NCBI GenBank assembly: GCA_036850595.1 | Contig: CM072161.1 | Span: 2,222,801 to 2,286,800, forward strand | DNA from: Rhyacichthys aspro | Lineage: Eukaryota > Chordata > Actinopteri > Gobiiformes > Rhyacichthyidae | Direction: 5' to 3' | Length of the DNA: 64,000 nucleotides | Part shown: in pieces, positions 1-12,400 of the stretch | Layout of the letters: each line of letters starts with the position of its first letter | Numbering within the stretch: the first letter of the stretch is position 1 | The notes under the pieces: model-generated | What the model saw: the letters and a program-made list of their open reading frames with translations, nothing else | What the model was told of the DNA's origin: nothing | The model's database searches: none | Translations under genes and position numbers: made by a program

Positions 1-1899
1 TCATTTGTCAATGTCACAGTTGTGGATATGGGTTGAACATAATGTCATCAGTTTCAGACTTATCTTAGTGTGTGAGAAAAGCTTCTATTTGTACTTCTTT
101 TCAACAGACAATGGCTTTATTGGCATGGCAATACATTTGAAAAGCTGCATGATACAAATTGAATGACTATTACATTATTTCACACTTCTAATAAAGCAAG
201 CAAAATGAAATTCTAATAACTTGATACTGATAATTGTGCCATATTAAAAAGCAAATGCACATGAAATTGTTTTGTCTTGGTGTTACTTTAAAGAAAGGAG
301 AGAGGGGTTCACGTGCGTGTGAGATGGACTGTGTACGGTTGAATATTGCATGTGTTTAGTTGAGCTCAGCTGCAGCGTGGAGAGGCAGGAGAAAATAAGA
401 AACAAGATTGAGGAGAGGGGTCACGACTGCCGCTGAGATTGGGGTTGCAAAGTGAATGTTGACTGTCTTATTGCCTTATTTTCACACGACAGCGAAGACG
501 AATCTTGCCTCTGAGCTCACCTGCTTTTAGTTCTGCAACAGGGACACACTCGTCAGTGTCTGCAGATGCTGTCAAACTGAAGAGCTTCACACTGAGCAGC
601 TGAACCTAATTAGTGTATTTAAAGTAATGCATACTCTATATAAGCCTCTCTCAATCTTAAAGGTCAATGACTGTTTGGAACAAATTACAAAAGGAAATTG
701 CTGAAATCAATCTGAGAAGCTATCATCTCATCATCAACTTCACTTCTATATGTGCATCCTAGTTATGAAGGAGTCAATATCGCTAATTTATGAACTACTT
801 GATCCATAAAACCAAAAGCTTCATAGAGCGCTGAATGTGCTACAGCTACACAATAAAATTCTTGTTGCTCCCACAAACTATAATATAAGGTTACATAGAA
901 ACACTCAAACAACTAGAATCAAGCTTGTTTTTACAATTATTACTAGACTTCATTTGTTAGCCGGGCCAAGTGTGAATGAGGGAGCTGTTTCCCCAAATCT
1001 TCAACATTGATCCACCTCAAATTTTAAACTTCAAACTCCCCCTGAAGAAGGAGTGTTCAGTTGTCTTTTCTCCGCTGATGTTTAGCTCTCTAGTTTATTG
1101 TGTCATATTAAGTATGGGACATTACAGCACTTCTTTACCTGCTGCTCACAGCGCTGTCCTCTGCTACAGTGATATAGGATCTTTATGGCTAATGTCAGTT
1201 TTTATATGGTGCACAGGCTACAGTCGTTGATGTAAGGTTGGAGGTCACTTGGCTCTGGAGACCAAGCGTAGTTAACATCCTACAGGTAATATTCAGGACA
1301 TGTACCTCGCTGGAAGTGCTGAAAGGCATTAGTTTGGTCTTTTGCTTCAGAGAAAACACAAAGGCATGAATAAAGATGTGGATCCACTATATAACAAATC
1401 AAATCTCTCAAATTAAAGTGAACTTTTTCACCAAGACCTCTAAGTCATTGAAAAGTTGAATACACAAAATATGAAACACAAACTATATGGGACATAGTTC
1501 TCTCTATTCTTATACAATACAGTGTGATCATAATCTGTGAGGCCTGCTAACAGGTTATTCTCTATTCTTTGGATTGAGTGCAATTATTAGATATATTTGA
1601 GTTCAAATATTTAAAAAAAATGCACACTTACGTCTATTGAGTAATAGAAACAACTTTATTAGAAATAGAAAAGGGAGGGTTTGTGGTATCAAAGAGGTGG
1701 CTTCCTCACATGTCATGCATGTGTAGGTGATGGGTTAAGTGCTGAATCACAATCAATTGAATTTCCTACCGGAAAAGACTATGAGGGTCTCTGGGCCTAT
1801 GTTAATGATCTTAGGCACAGGAGGGACATAATAGCTGGTCTGGGCACAGGTTAGCAAACATATCTGTGTCTTGTACCAAGCACCAGACAGGGTCCTCTG

Positions 1900-2005
1900 T
1901 TAGTCCAGTGATGAAGTGGAGAGTGTCCAGGGTGTACTTTCCTTACACCCAGAGCACTTGGGATAGACTACCTACAACCTGGAAAAGGCAAGATTTAGAA
2001 AATAA
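1900..2005 (+). repeat. Fragment of TGTCCAGGGTGTAC dispersed fish repeat
   Basis: It carries GTGTCCAGGGTGTAC, then a TGGGATAG box, then GGAAAAGGCA and AGAAAAT, in the same order as the fuller copies at 40530 and 55010. It is a degenerate 3' part only. Confidence 0.6.
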
Positions 2006-2334
2006 ATAATTCTATTTAAATACATCTCCCAATATAATCATTGGTCCTTATTCAGCAAAGTTTTTTTCATTATAAGGTGGATACTTTGCAGCAGTTTCAT
2101 TGATATTGCAATATGGACAGCTCAAACTATGTGAACAACATTTTGAATGTTAAAAGAACTGGCCAATCAGGAGCCTCAGACCACACTTTGACGAGGTCAT
2201 ATAAAGATTGCTGGCACCAGTGTGAGCAGAGGAAGTTATTTAAAGCCCTGTATTTTTATCTTTTAATTCAAAAATCTTTCCAAAGTAAAATGTAAAAATT
2301 GATTAAAAAAATTCATATTAACTTGGCAACATTC

Positions 2335-2360
2335 AATAAATAAATAAATAAATAAATAAA
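2335..2360. repeat. AATA tetranucleotide run
   Basis: Six or so tandem AAAT units in the upstream intron. Confidence 0.9.
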
Positions 2361-2810
2361 CAACTGTATATTTTTTCTAATCTTGTGCAGCCCTACTAAA
2401 AAATGAAGTCTCATCTGATATTTATATATGTATGAAAAACAGGCTTCAGCTCATATGTCTTATATTCAGCAAGGATGCAGAATGCAGAATACAGAATGTG
2501 AGTATAGGAACTTTTTAAAGGAGATATAAAGTCTCTCCAGCAGGCTTCAGATCATAACTCCAACACACACATTCAAACTCACATGGTTCACTTTTTTGTG
2601 GTCAGTATTTTATTCCTGATCAAATCAAATCAAATCAAAGAAAAACCTTTTGTGAAGAATATACATAGTGACTGCTCAGTGTTTTCTTTTCTTCTTTTTT
2701 TTTGAGTGTCCATTGCAACAAAAACAAGATAACACCTTGCTCTAAAACTGCCACAATATGTCCCTCACTCTGTCCTGAATTCAATACCAGGTCTGAAGGA
2801 GCTTTGAGAC

Positions 2811-2888
2811 AGACCATTCACTCTCATATTTATACACTAGGGCACATTTAGAGTCACCACTTCACCTGCACATGCATGTATAGGTCAG
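2811..2888 (-). repeat. Fragment of the same dispersed repeat, reverse orientation
   Basis: CCATTCACTCTCATATTTAT and CATGCATGTATAGG are the reverse complement of the middle of the copies at 40530 and 55010. Confidence 0.6.
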
Positions 2889-3378
2889 ACAAAGCTGCTA
2901 AAAGAGACTGAAGAAAGTGATCTCTTGATGAAGCCTTTCACAGAACTCAGGAGGCACGTCGTGGGTGACTTGTAAAGTCCCTTTCCTCTGGAGTGACCTT
3001 TACACCCACCAACTCCCTCTAATGTCTGTCATTGATTTGCTCTTAAAAGGAAACTCCGACATATTTTTTACAAGCACCTATTCACTTAAGAGTTTCACAG
3101 TGGGACGTGACAGAGCTCCGTCTGTAAAGAGTGGGAGGTTTGTTTTCGAAGTTGGATTCAGTGGCTCAAGGGCAAACATCGAGTCAAGTGATAAAAGTCA
3201 AAGTAATAAAAGCAGAGTAATACTCCAATACACAACAGCCTGATATATGTTTGCACTCAGGTCTGATTAATTGCAGTTTTTACACAATGCAACCATTTTT
3301 AAGATATAAGGTGATCTGGTGGAAAAATGTGTGTAATAATATATATATATATCCTTTTTTCTTGTGTTTCTTTCATAG

Positions 3379-3453
3379 GGGCTCAAGCCGATGGACCACA
3401 ACGGCCTCTCTGACCCTTACGTCAAGCTGCACCTTCTGCCTGGAGCCAGCAAG
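3379..3453 (+). CDS. doc2b: DOC2 coding exon A (C2A loop 1 region)
   Basis: This exon encodes 25 residues starting GLKPMDHNGLSDPYVK, the C2A strand 2-3 signature. It holds the first two Ca2+-ligand aspartates (D6, D12 of the visible fragment). The acceptor is a pyrimidine-rich run ending in AG at 3377-3378 and the donor is GTATGT at 3454. It starts and ends in phase 0. The preceding strands of C2A are not found in 1-3378, so the previous exon must be off-window. Confidence 0.95.
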
Positions 3454-6400
3454 GTATGTGTCAGTTTTTACTGCTGGAAAATTTTGCACCAAAGAATCTT
3501 TTAAATGTTTCTGAACTGAGCTGAATAATGGTATACTGACCACTGGTTTGAAGCGGATACATAAAAAAAAATGAAAATGTAGAGGTAAGAGTGGAGGAGT
3601 GGCTCTTATTATCATGACAACAACAAGAGTGCTGTAACAAATAAATCAATCTGCACTTTTATATTTGCAGCTTTATGGTTGTGCTGTGTTTGAATATTTA
3701 ATCAAGGCATAAACTATTCATTCATAAAGCAATTAACTGTTTCTACAACATTACATTTGAACAAAAGGAAGGCACTGGTGTATGTGGGCGTGCAAATTTG
3801 TTTGATAAATGTCACAGTGAATGCTTTATTACTTAATTGTTGTGCAAAATACACTGATGACAAATTGGTTTTACTCTTGGTCTGATCTGAGAAAGTATGC
3901 ATCGCTTTTGTCTGTGTTTAAATAACAGACAAAAACGATGCATATTGAAGGCTGACAGATTTAATGCGACTGGGGCAGCACCAGTGAGTCCCCTCTGTTT
4001 CGTGCTTGACTCCATCTTCAGCCCATTCTCTAATGGACACTTCTGTAATCTGAATCTGTAATAATAGCTGTCTTTTCCTTGTGCTGTGACCCAGCCGGAT
4101 ATGAGCCAGCGTCTGCAGCCGAGCATGAAACTTCACTGATGATTTAAGCCGAAGCAGAACTTGTGACCTCTGTAGTGACGCGTAATGAGCCTCTTAGATC
4201 AGGTCTAATTATTGTTTGAGTGCAAGCTGAGAGAATATCATAACAATAGGAAAAATGATGCTATCGTCTTCAGAAAAAGGCACCAAAAAGACAGGACTTC
4301 AGAAAAAGGCCAGTTAATTACTGTGTTTCTCTTAAGGAGTCCAAAGCAGTAATCCTCTGAGATGTGAAGTGACGGCCAAGACAGAACAACTTGAGGCTTT
4401 TGAAAATGTTCCGAATGATTTTAGTTCACAGATGGAGCTCCATTCCAGGGACAGTTCCAACTATTTAACCATCGTCAGACGAAACTCAGAATACAAATGG
4501 GTGCCTAAGGGCTTTGTGAAGTGGCGAGGAAACGATTTTTCAAAGATGTAACAGTGTATCCATATCATCCATATCTATGTGTTGGATGAGCAGACAGGAG
4601 CAAAATCAAAATCAAAATTTAACCTTTAATTAGAAAGAGGACAATTACCTGTGGCAAACCATCAGAGGCAAGGTATACCACAACTCCAAAATGATAACAG
4701 AAGTAAGGGATGTTAAAATGAATAAATCTTTAAGACCTGATGCATCATCCAGTACAAGTACACTTAAAGTATAAAGTCCGCCAAACTTCATTAGAAAAAT
4801 TATCTTTAATGCTGCAGCTACAGTATAAAATCCAACTTGAATGTGCATTCCTCTGTTCAGCTGCTTCATGGACAATGTGATTCTGAATTGTGCTTGATGA
4901 GTAAAATCAGTGCAGTGTGACAGTGCTGTTTTGCGTTGGGTGACTTTGCATCAGTTGTACAAAAATGAGCTGGTTGTCACGAGATGCTCAAAGCTTGCAC
5001 AGTCTTAGTAAAAAATGTGTTTGCTACCTAGCACCTCACCCAAAACTGGGCAGCTTAGTAAATCTGACCCTTGAGACACTGAGAGTCCAATAGCTATGAT
5101 TAATTTTAAGTCAAAAGTTGAAAGTAGTAAATAACGTCTCGCTAAAATAACTATTATAAATAATCTTGCATTGTGTGTTTGTAGTTTTAGGATTTTTTTT
5201 TTTTTAATTTGTGGGCGCTTTCATGGTTAGGCAGAGGAAGTCTGACTTGCATGATTAAAGTGAGGTCAGAGGCTAGGGAAAGATGATACACTTCATTTGC
5301 AGCTGCAATGAACAGAAGAATCTCTTTTTTAGATTTTGGCCCAAATTCACGAACAATAGTAATATTAGTGTTATGGTATCCTGACCATCCATGCTAAAGT
5401 TTTTTTCTATTCCGTACAAAGAGTCAGTCTGGTCACTCTCGATCCAAGTTTGATTTCCAAGGGGCGGGACAAACAGATGCAGTTTATCCCAATCAGAGAA
5501 ATGAATGATCTGATGTAAGCAATGGAACAACAAGATGAGTTTCACTTTTTTATCAGTCATCGCATGAAGCCCGCCCTGTTGTAGATAAATGACTGTAATC
5601 GGTCGATGGTGTTGAGCTTAACTTTGTTAAGAAAGTCGGTGTGTCTGGCTGTGTTGTGGCTGATGTTTCATCTGTAAAAACATTTACATCTAAGTCAGTG
5701 CTAGGCTGTGGGCTGACAGTAAACTTTGTGGGTTAAGTGTCAAGCTGTTTCTAAAGGGCATCACTTCTGTGAGCTTTTGTCCTACTTTAGAAAACAGGAT
5801 GTCTCAAAGCCAAACAGGACCAACTCAGAATTATTGAAGAAACCAAGACAGCAACTTACTTTATGTATAAAATAACTTTCTGCAAGTGCATTAATAAAAA
5901 GGTGAATAAAATTAAACACATACGCTTAACTATGTGCTTGTCCTGTAAGTTAAAATAAAAATGTGAACAGAAGCTAAAAAGGTATGTCTTGAAATGACCA
6001 AAGCAGAGTGTTATTGTTGTTTATGAAGACAACATTATGGCGCTGTCTGTCAAAATGAGACCGATCAGGTGACAGGACTTCAGCACTGCCAGAAAATTGT
6101 CAAATGAGAGAGAAATGACTCTGTCTGTGTGCTTCAGTCTGGCCTTATTGGACACAAATTCTGGACAGGCCTTATCTCAGATGATCTACTGTTGGCAGAG
6201 TTCTCTTTTTATTCTGCAACTTATCCAAATCCCACTCTGTTGATGAGCTTTATGGCTGTATTCAATGTGCTGTGTGTTATTGTCCAACTGTTTCATTAGC
6301 ATCATCTGGCCTCAGGCCTGGCTGTGTGTGGATAATTACCATTATCTTCCTGACAATAAGCACGCCTCTGTTTGCTGTCTAATGAGGCCACTTTGGAGAT

Positions 6401-9400
6401 GGGTCAAAAATGAACAGCCCAGTGTTTTTCTCCAGCTCCTCTTTACACATCCAATTACACATCTCATAATGGACAATAACTGTTGGACAAAAGAAATTTC
6501 TTTGTTCGCAAGAGCCACTAGTTTCTTTCATCATGGGTTGGAGGTTGGTCTTAGGGGTTCCTCTGAGCTAGGTCAAGGTCATGGACCTAAAAACTGGAAT
6601 GATGTGGTTGTACTTCCAGTTAAATGTACTGCAGCCGTCTTAAATCTCATTTTGAGAGATCAGTGAGCAGGCCGTAACAGTAATCTAACCTGCTGAAGAT
6701 AAAAGTGTGGATAATTCTTTCCAAATCTAGTAAAGACAGTATCCCTTTAACATTTTTTTATGTAATAAAATACTGATGATGTAATTAACTAAATATAACC
6801 ATGATATCCATGATAACTCCTAGATTTCTATCCAGATTTTTATATTTTAGAGAAAGAGACTGGAGGTGACTGCTGCCATTTTCTCTTTGTTTCTGTGGCC
6901 TTAAGATGATGAATTCACTATTGTCTCATTTGGAGAAAATTATTTTGCATCCACACATCAATCTGTTCAATACAGTGACAGTGAATTAACTGGTCCATTT
7001 TCACCTGCTGTGTGTATATGTATATTAGAGTGTTGTCTGCATAATCATGCTTGGATACATCACTACTGCATATTAAGTAACCAAGGGAGCATGTAAAGAT
7101 TGAATAATAGGGGTCCCAGGATAAAACCTTGTGGAACCCCACAGGTCATGGCCATTTGGTCTGATACACAGTTAACAATGGAAACAAAGTACCGCTGTCT
7201 TCAAAGTAGGACTGAACACATTTAAGGGCAGTTCCAGAGATACCTATCATTCTTTGTGACAGGATTCCATGATGCACTGCAATTCCTAAGACAGAGGCTT
7301 TGCCTGCGTCAGTGTTCAGACAGATGTCATTTGTCACTTTGATAAGTGACAATTGTAAAGCAAAAGAAGTTTCAAAGTTTGATTGTAAACACTATTTTAC
7401 TTTGTACAGGCCCACTTCATAATGAATTGGGAGCTACAATTTACGCCATTTTCTTGCTTTTTGACATTCCCTTTTCTGTGCCAGAATCTGCATTGCTCCA
7501 CAGAGCCTTTTGCCTCTCCCTGATCACTTTAACCTTAATAGGAGCATTGGTGTACACAATATTTAAAACACTAGAAGAATAACAATTCAACAAATCATCA
7601 ACTTGATATGATGAGGCATTTTCAAACCTGACTGCCTCCACAAACAGTGTTCTATGTTATGATGAATCACTATTCACACCCGCTAGTTGGGTTTTTTCTA
7701 CACGGGACTATGTAATTTAATCTGGGACTTTCCATTCCATTCGACCTGAATTTGGTCCGCTGTGCTAGAGGACCCTCTTTGATGAAGATGGCCCCTCCAT
7801 TGAGCAGCGTGCACTTTGGACTTCATCCTTGCTGCTGTGACTGAAGCTCTCCCACAGAAGACAGAGCACAGGGTTAGCACTAAACCTCCACCCTTTGGTC
7901 ACCAATGACCGAGTTGGTTTTAAAGGTTATTGTTTTGTTTTTTTAAACTTTTATCTGAGACAATGTAGACAGACAGGAAATGACATTGAGCAAATGACCT
8001 GAGCTGGAATCAAAGCCCAGTCACTCAGGTATGTACTATGGGCTCTACCAGTTTAATCACCAAGATGCAATGAGAGTTGGTTTTAAAAGCCCCTGAATGA
8101 TAAACATTGTTTACAACATATGCAAAAAAATCAACCAAAAAATTGTGGCAAGTGAACAAAAAATCATGCATATGTATTTTATCGTTACCTCAGTTTGCAG
8201 TTAACTTCATACTGGCAAACCCAGACAAGTATTGTAATTTTTTACTGTAATATCTTATTTGTGATGCTTAACTGTCTGCATGAAGATGTATTCTTATATG
8301 GATACAAAAAGAAGTCAGGTGAATAGTTAGGTACACAGTTCAAGTCTTCAATAAGCTCCTTTTGTGCAACACCCTTATTTACAGGATGCATATTTGATTT
8401 TAGGCCTTAATAAAATGATTAAATCAGGCGGCTGCAGGAGATAAATTTAATATGCTGGCATCTTTGGGTATGTCACTATTTTTTTTCTTTTATTTTGGTT
8501 ATTGATGGTGTGTAGTAGCTGGACAGGAAATGGGTGACAGAGGGGGGGAATGACATTGGGCAAATCACCTGACTGAGGCTCGAACCCGGGTCTCCCCCAG
8601 GCTAGATGTAAGCTCTACCTGAGCACCCCCACATTTCACATTTTTAGGTGTTTTTTATTGAACTATGCTGTATAATGGAACACTGTATGCACACTTTAGC
8701 ACTTTTACACACTTTAGCATCAGACCAATGCAGTAAAATGAAATAGTAAGACTTGGAAACAGTGAAGAGCAGTTAGCAGCTCTGAGCCCTGTGGTCCAAG
8801 GCCAGGTGTCTCTGCTGCTGAAGGATTGTCTTTCTAAATAAGGACGATGGGTCACCGACTTAATATTGTTTACATTGATGCCAACCAAATCGTGTTGCTC
8901 TGCAAATTGAAGTATGGATCATTAGCGATCTCCTTAAGTGGCTCAACACAAACCACCAGGTCTGGGCCATGATTTATGTTTCCCTCAAAGCAGTTCCACT
9001 CACACAGGCTGGAGACAGGGGGCTTTAATACAGGTTAACCCTTCCATTCTGCCAAGAGGAAGAGCATACTGACACTCTTTTACACTCTGCTTGTGTTATT
9101 ACAAAATTTTTCCATGCAATTTTGGTATAAATTAAAGAAACAAAATGTCACAAAGAAACATGTGAAGTGTCATATATTCCCATGGTAGACCTGAGGGCTG
9201 TTGCATGAATGTGGTTGAACAAAGTTAAAGTTGCGTAGCAAGCTTTACTAAGAAACCCATTCTGACTTACTTTGGTTTCATTTGTTTCATGAAACTGGTT
9301 GTAAACTTTGGCAAAATCTGAATATGTTAAATTGCTTAGGAAACTTCCCAAAAAACCCCATAGCAAGCAGAACAGACTTCCTGGATGAAATGTTAAGAGC

Positions 9401-12400
9401 TGTTTGTATTCTCAGTTTAGTATGGAAAAAACTAAGAAAGAAGCTTCAGTGCTTTCTTCCCTCCTGTATGTTCTCTGGATGTTCCACTGATCAGAAAAAA
9501 GCTTACTGGTAATTCACAATCCATTGTGCCACCACCCCGGCTGTTCCAAATCTGTCTGATAGAGGCTGAACTGCATGTGATGAGTTTGTGATGAGTTTGA
9601 GTTACTCTGCTTCAACCATTATTCCATAAATATCAGCATCAACCACAGTGTTTAAAAATTCTGCTCTAGAGCCACAGCATCTCAGGCATGACTTTTTATC
9701 GTTCACTGTTCATGCACAATGCAGTTAAACACAGCTTTGCTCACATTTGTTCACATCACAAGAAACATACTTAAAGCCGCATGGGTCATTTGCATAAATC
9801 CACAATGGCATTCGCAGAAAACAGAAAAGGAGGCGAAGCTATTTGTGCCGAGAAACAGGAAGCGACACAGGAGAAAACAAACATTTTTGAGCATTTTTTA
9901 TCAGCCAACACTGAGGATAAGAGATTTATGATTATAAGACTATTATTATAGGCTTATAATCTCTTCATATTTAATGTTATTTAACTGAAGATAAGTAAAC
10001 TCTTTATTATTTAAAAAAAAAAAACTGTGTTTAAACAGGAAAACTTACTTGACAATTAAAAAAAAAAGATTTCTCAGATTCTTTATTAAACTTAGGAGCA
10101 AAAAAGATTGAGGCAGAAAATAAAAATGAATTATAATTTTCAAAGTGGTAGTTAATTACATCTTCACTGTTCTTATGAAGACTGTAATGAAATGACTCCA
10201 CGCAACCAAAAGAAAAAAAGCGTGTGGCCAAGATTGATGTGGCTTTGCTCACAGTGGATTGGTCCAGTTTGGTCATTGACCAATAAAACCTGAGGAAAAA
10301 ACAAACCACAAAACTCTGAGCAAACAGAGCTTAGGAGAGCAGCTTAGCCTGCTCCAAGGTCACAAACAATGGGTTTTTAAAGCGTGAACATAAATCTAGG
10401 AAGGGGGGCTTTGGTGCACACAATGCCTCAGGACTTTACTGTCTACATATGTCTCTACTTCTCCACTGTTCAGTTTAGTCACAGGATAAATGGAAATATG
10501 AACAATAATACAGACTGTTGACATGTTATAGTTTCCATTGATATTGTATTGTTCTTGCTGCCTTCTCATTTTAATAATGGATTCGATTTATAAGGCGCTT
10601 TTTGTCAAATCACTCAAAGTGCTCCACAATTGAGTCCATTATTCATTCCCTCTACAGCCACACACTGGTGGTGGTAAACTATCTCTGTAGTCACAGCTGC
10701 CCTGGGATTCTGCACCTACAGTCTCTCTGACCACCACCAAACATACTCACACAATCACCCACAGACACTGGAGGCAAGGTGGGTGAAGTGGACACCCAAG
10801 TTGAGTCCCAAGGACACAACAACAGTATGAACAGCGGGAATCGAACTGCCAACCTTCTGGTCATTGGACACCCACTGTGCCCCTGTATTTTATTTTGAAG
10901 TAAAACCCTCTCATACTGGTACTGGTAATGTTATTTGTTTTGGTCTTTCAGAACATTAAAAGTTTTAAGTCAGCTCCATACTTTGCTTCATTTCCAGTTT
11001 CCAGTTGACATTATCTGAGCTTTGATAGTAGCTTGACTATAAGCTGATGTTAACGTGCTCAATGTAAAACATATTGCTGTTTAAAAGTGTTTCTGAGTCT
11101 ACTCATTTTTACGGTCAGTAAATATTAGCTTGTGTCCTCTGTAATGGCTTGGTGTTCGCTCTTGCCCTGACACATTTTCCAGTCATTCACTTTTTTTTTT
11201 ACTTTGTCTATGACTTAAATTGTAGTCATTTGTATTCGGACATGTTTGAGCCGAGTTGACATTGCATGTCCTGAGACTTCTGCGCATGTGCACATCAGTA
11301 TCCACTGTACGACTCCATATTAATGGTTTTTACTTGGCATATTACCTGAAGGACGTTCTTGTGGTTCCAGTATAAACATTCATCTGTCTGATAACTGGAC
11401 GTGACACTGCAAACACTGGTGTGTGCTGGCTCAGAGGAACTGTCTGTTGTCCCTGAAAAACCCCAATGATCAGATCAGCATATTACCGTCAGACATGGAT
11501 AGGAACAAAATAAAATATTAATTTGTTTTAAGAATGCATTAGCCCATTTTTTTGACATAGGCAGTGCAGGAAGAAACATTTTCTCTGTGTTATTGGTAGT
11601 CATTACTTTCTTGTTGACATGTAGACTAATAGGACCTTCCTTTATCTAGCATATGATTGGCCTAAGCTAATATGTGCTTAACATCACATCCAGGCTTGGC
11701 GTGGCTAACTGGGTGAACCTGGACAGTTTTCTGGTGGACCGGCCTGGTTTCTGTGGAAGCCTTCCCAGATTCAGGTTAGGCTGCTGCCGCTACAGTCCAG
11801 GGAATGTGGCAGGTGTGTTACCTAAAATTTGACTGAGACTTATTTTTATAGTCTTACCATAACATTTTAGAACACAAGTAGTGTAGCGGTAGATTAAGTA
11901 AGTAAATTGTACCATACCACTCTGAAATGTGGATTTAGATCTTACTGCAGCATTAAAAGCACAATAATATCTGATGGAGATTTAAGTAAACACACCTCCT
12001 GTACTACTCTAACCAGTTTATTGCTTCAGGGCCGTTAATACTAGCCTCATCTTCTGTGACCGTCTGTAGAGTTGACTCTGAGGGGCCACCCTGTCGCAGG
12101 GTCCCCACACCAAAACAGAGCTGTGATTCCACATTATTTACTGAGCAGCTGGCCTCTGACCCCAATTTACTTATCTGTCAGAGCCCAAATGTAGCGCATT
12201 AGCTGCCTACTGCTGCTTCATTTGGGTGGCTGCCTGTCAAACCAGCTCCTCGTGTGTGGCCCCAGCCTCCATCTGTGAGCAGGTGAATTCTCCTGTCAGG
12301 CCTCACATTCACACTCCAATTGGCCCAGCACTGCTAAAGCCGGCAGCCATTCTCTGTGGCGTGCTGTCACTTTGGGGACTCAACATTTGAGCATGTGCAG

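Larger units (their letters stand above)
1..3378 (+). other. DOC2 upstream intron (partial) with repeat debris
   Basis: No C2A-coding sequence for the strands before GLKPMD is visible here, so this is read as intron. It holds fragments of a common fish dispersed repeat (1900-2005 and 2811-2888), an (AATA)n run at 2335-2360 and a CAAAT tandem near 2620-2638. A short fragment resembling a repeat end (GTGCAGCCCTACT) lies near 2385-2400. Nothing else was recognised. Confidence 0.6.

Noticed and set aside
1..3378. Search for the preceding DOC2 exon (C2A strand 1, LDFSLLYD-like)
   Set aside because: No frame with that motif next to a donor site was found; the exon must be left of the window.
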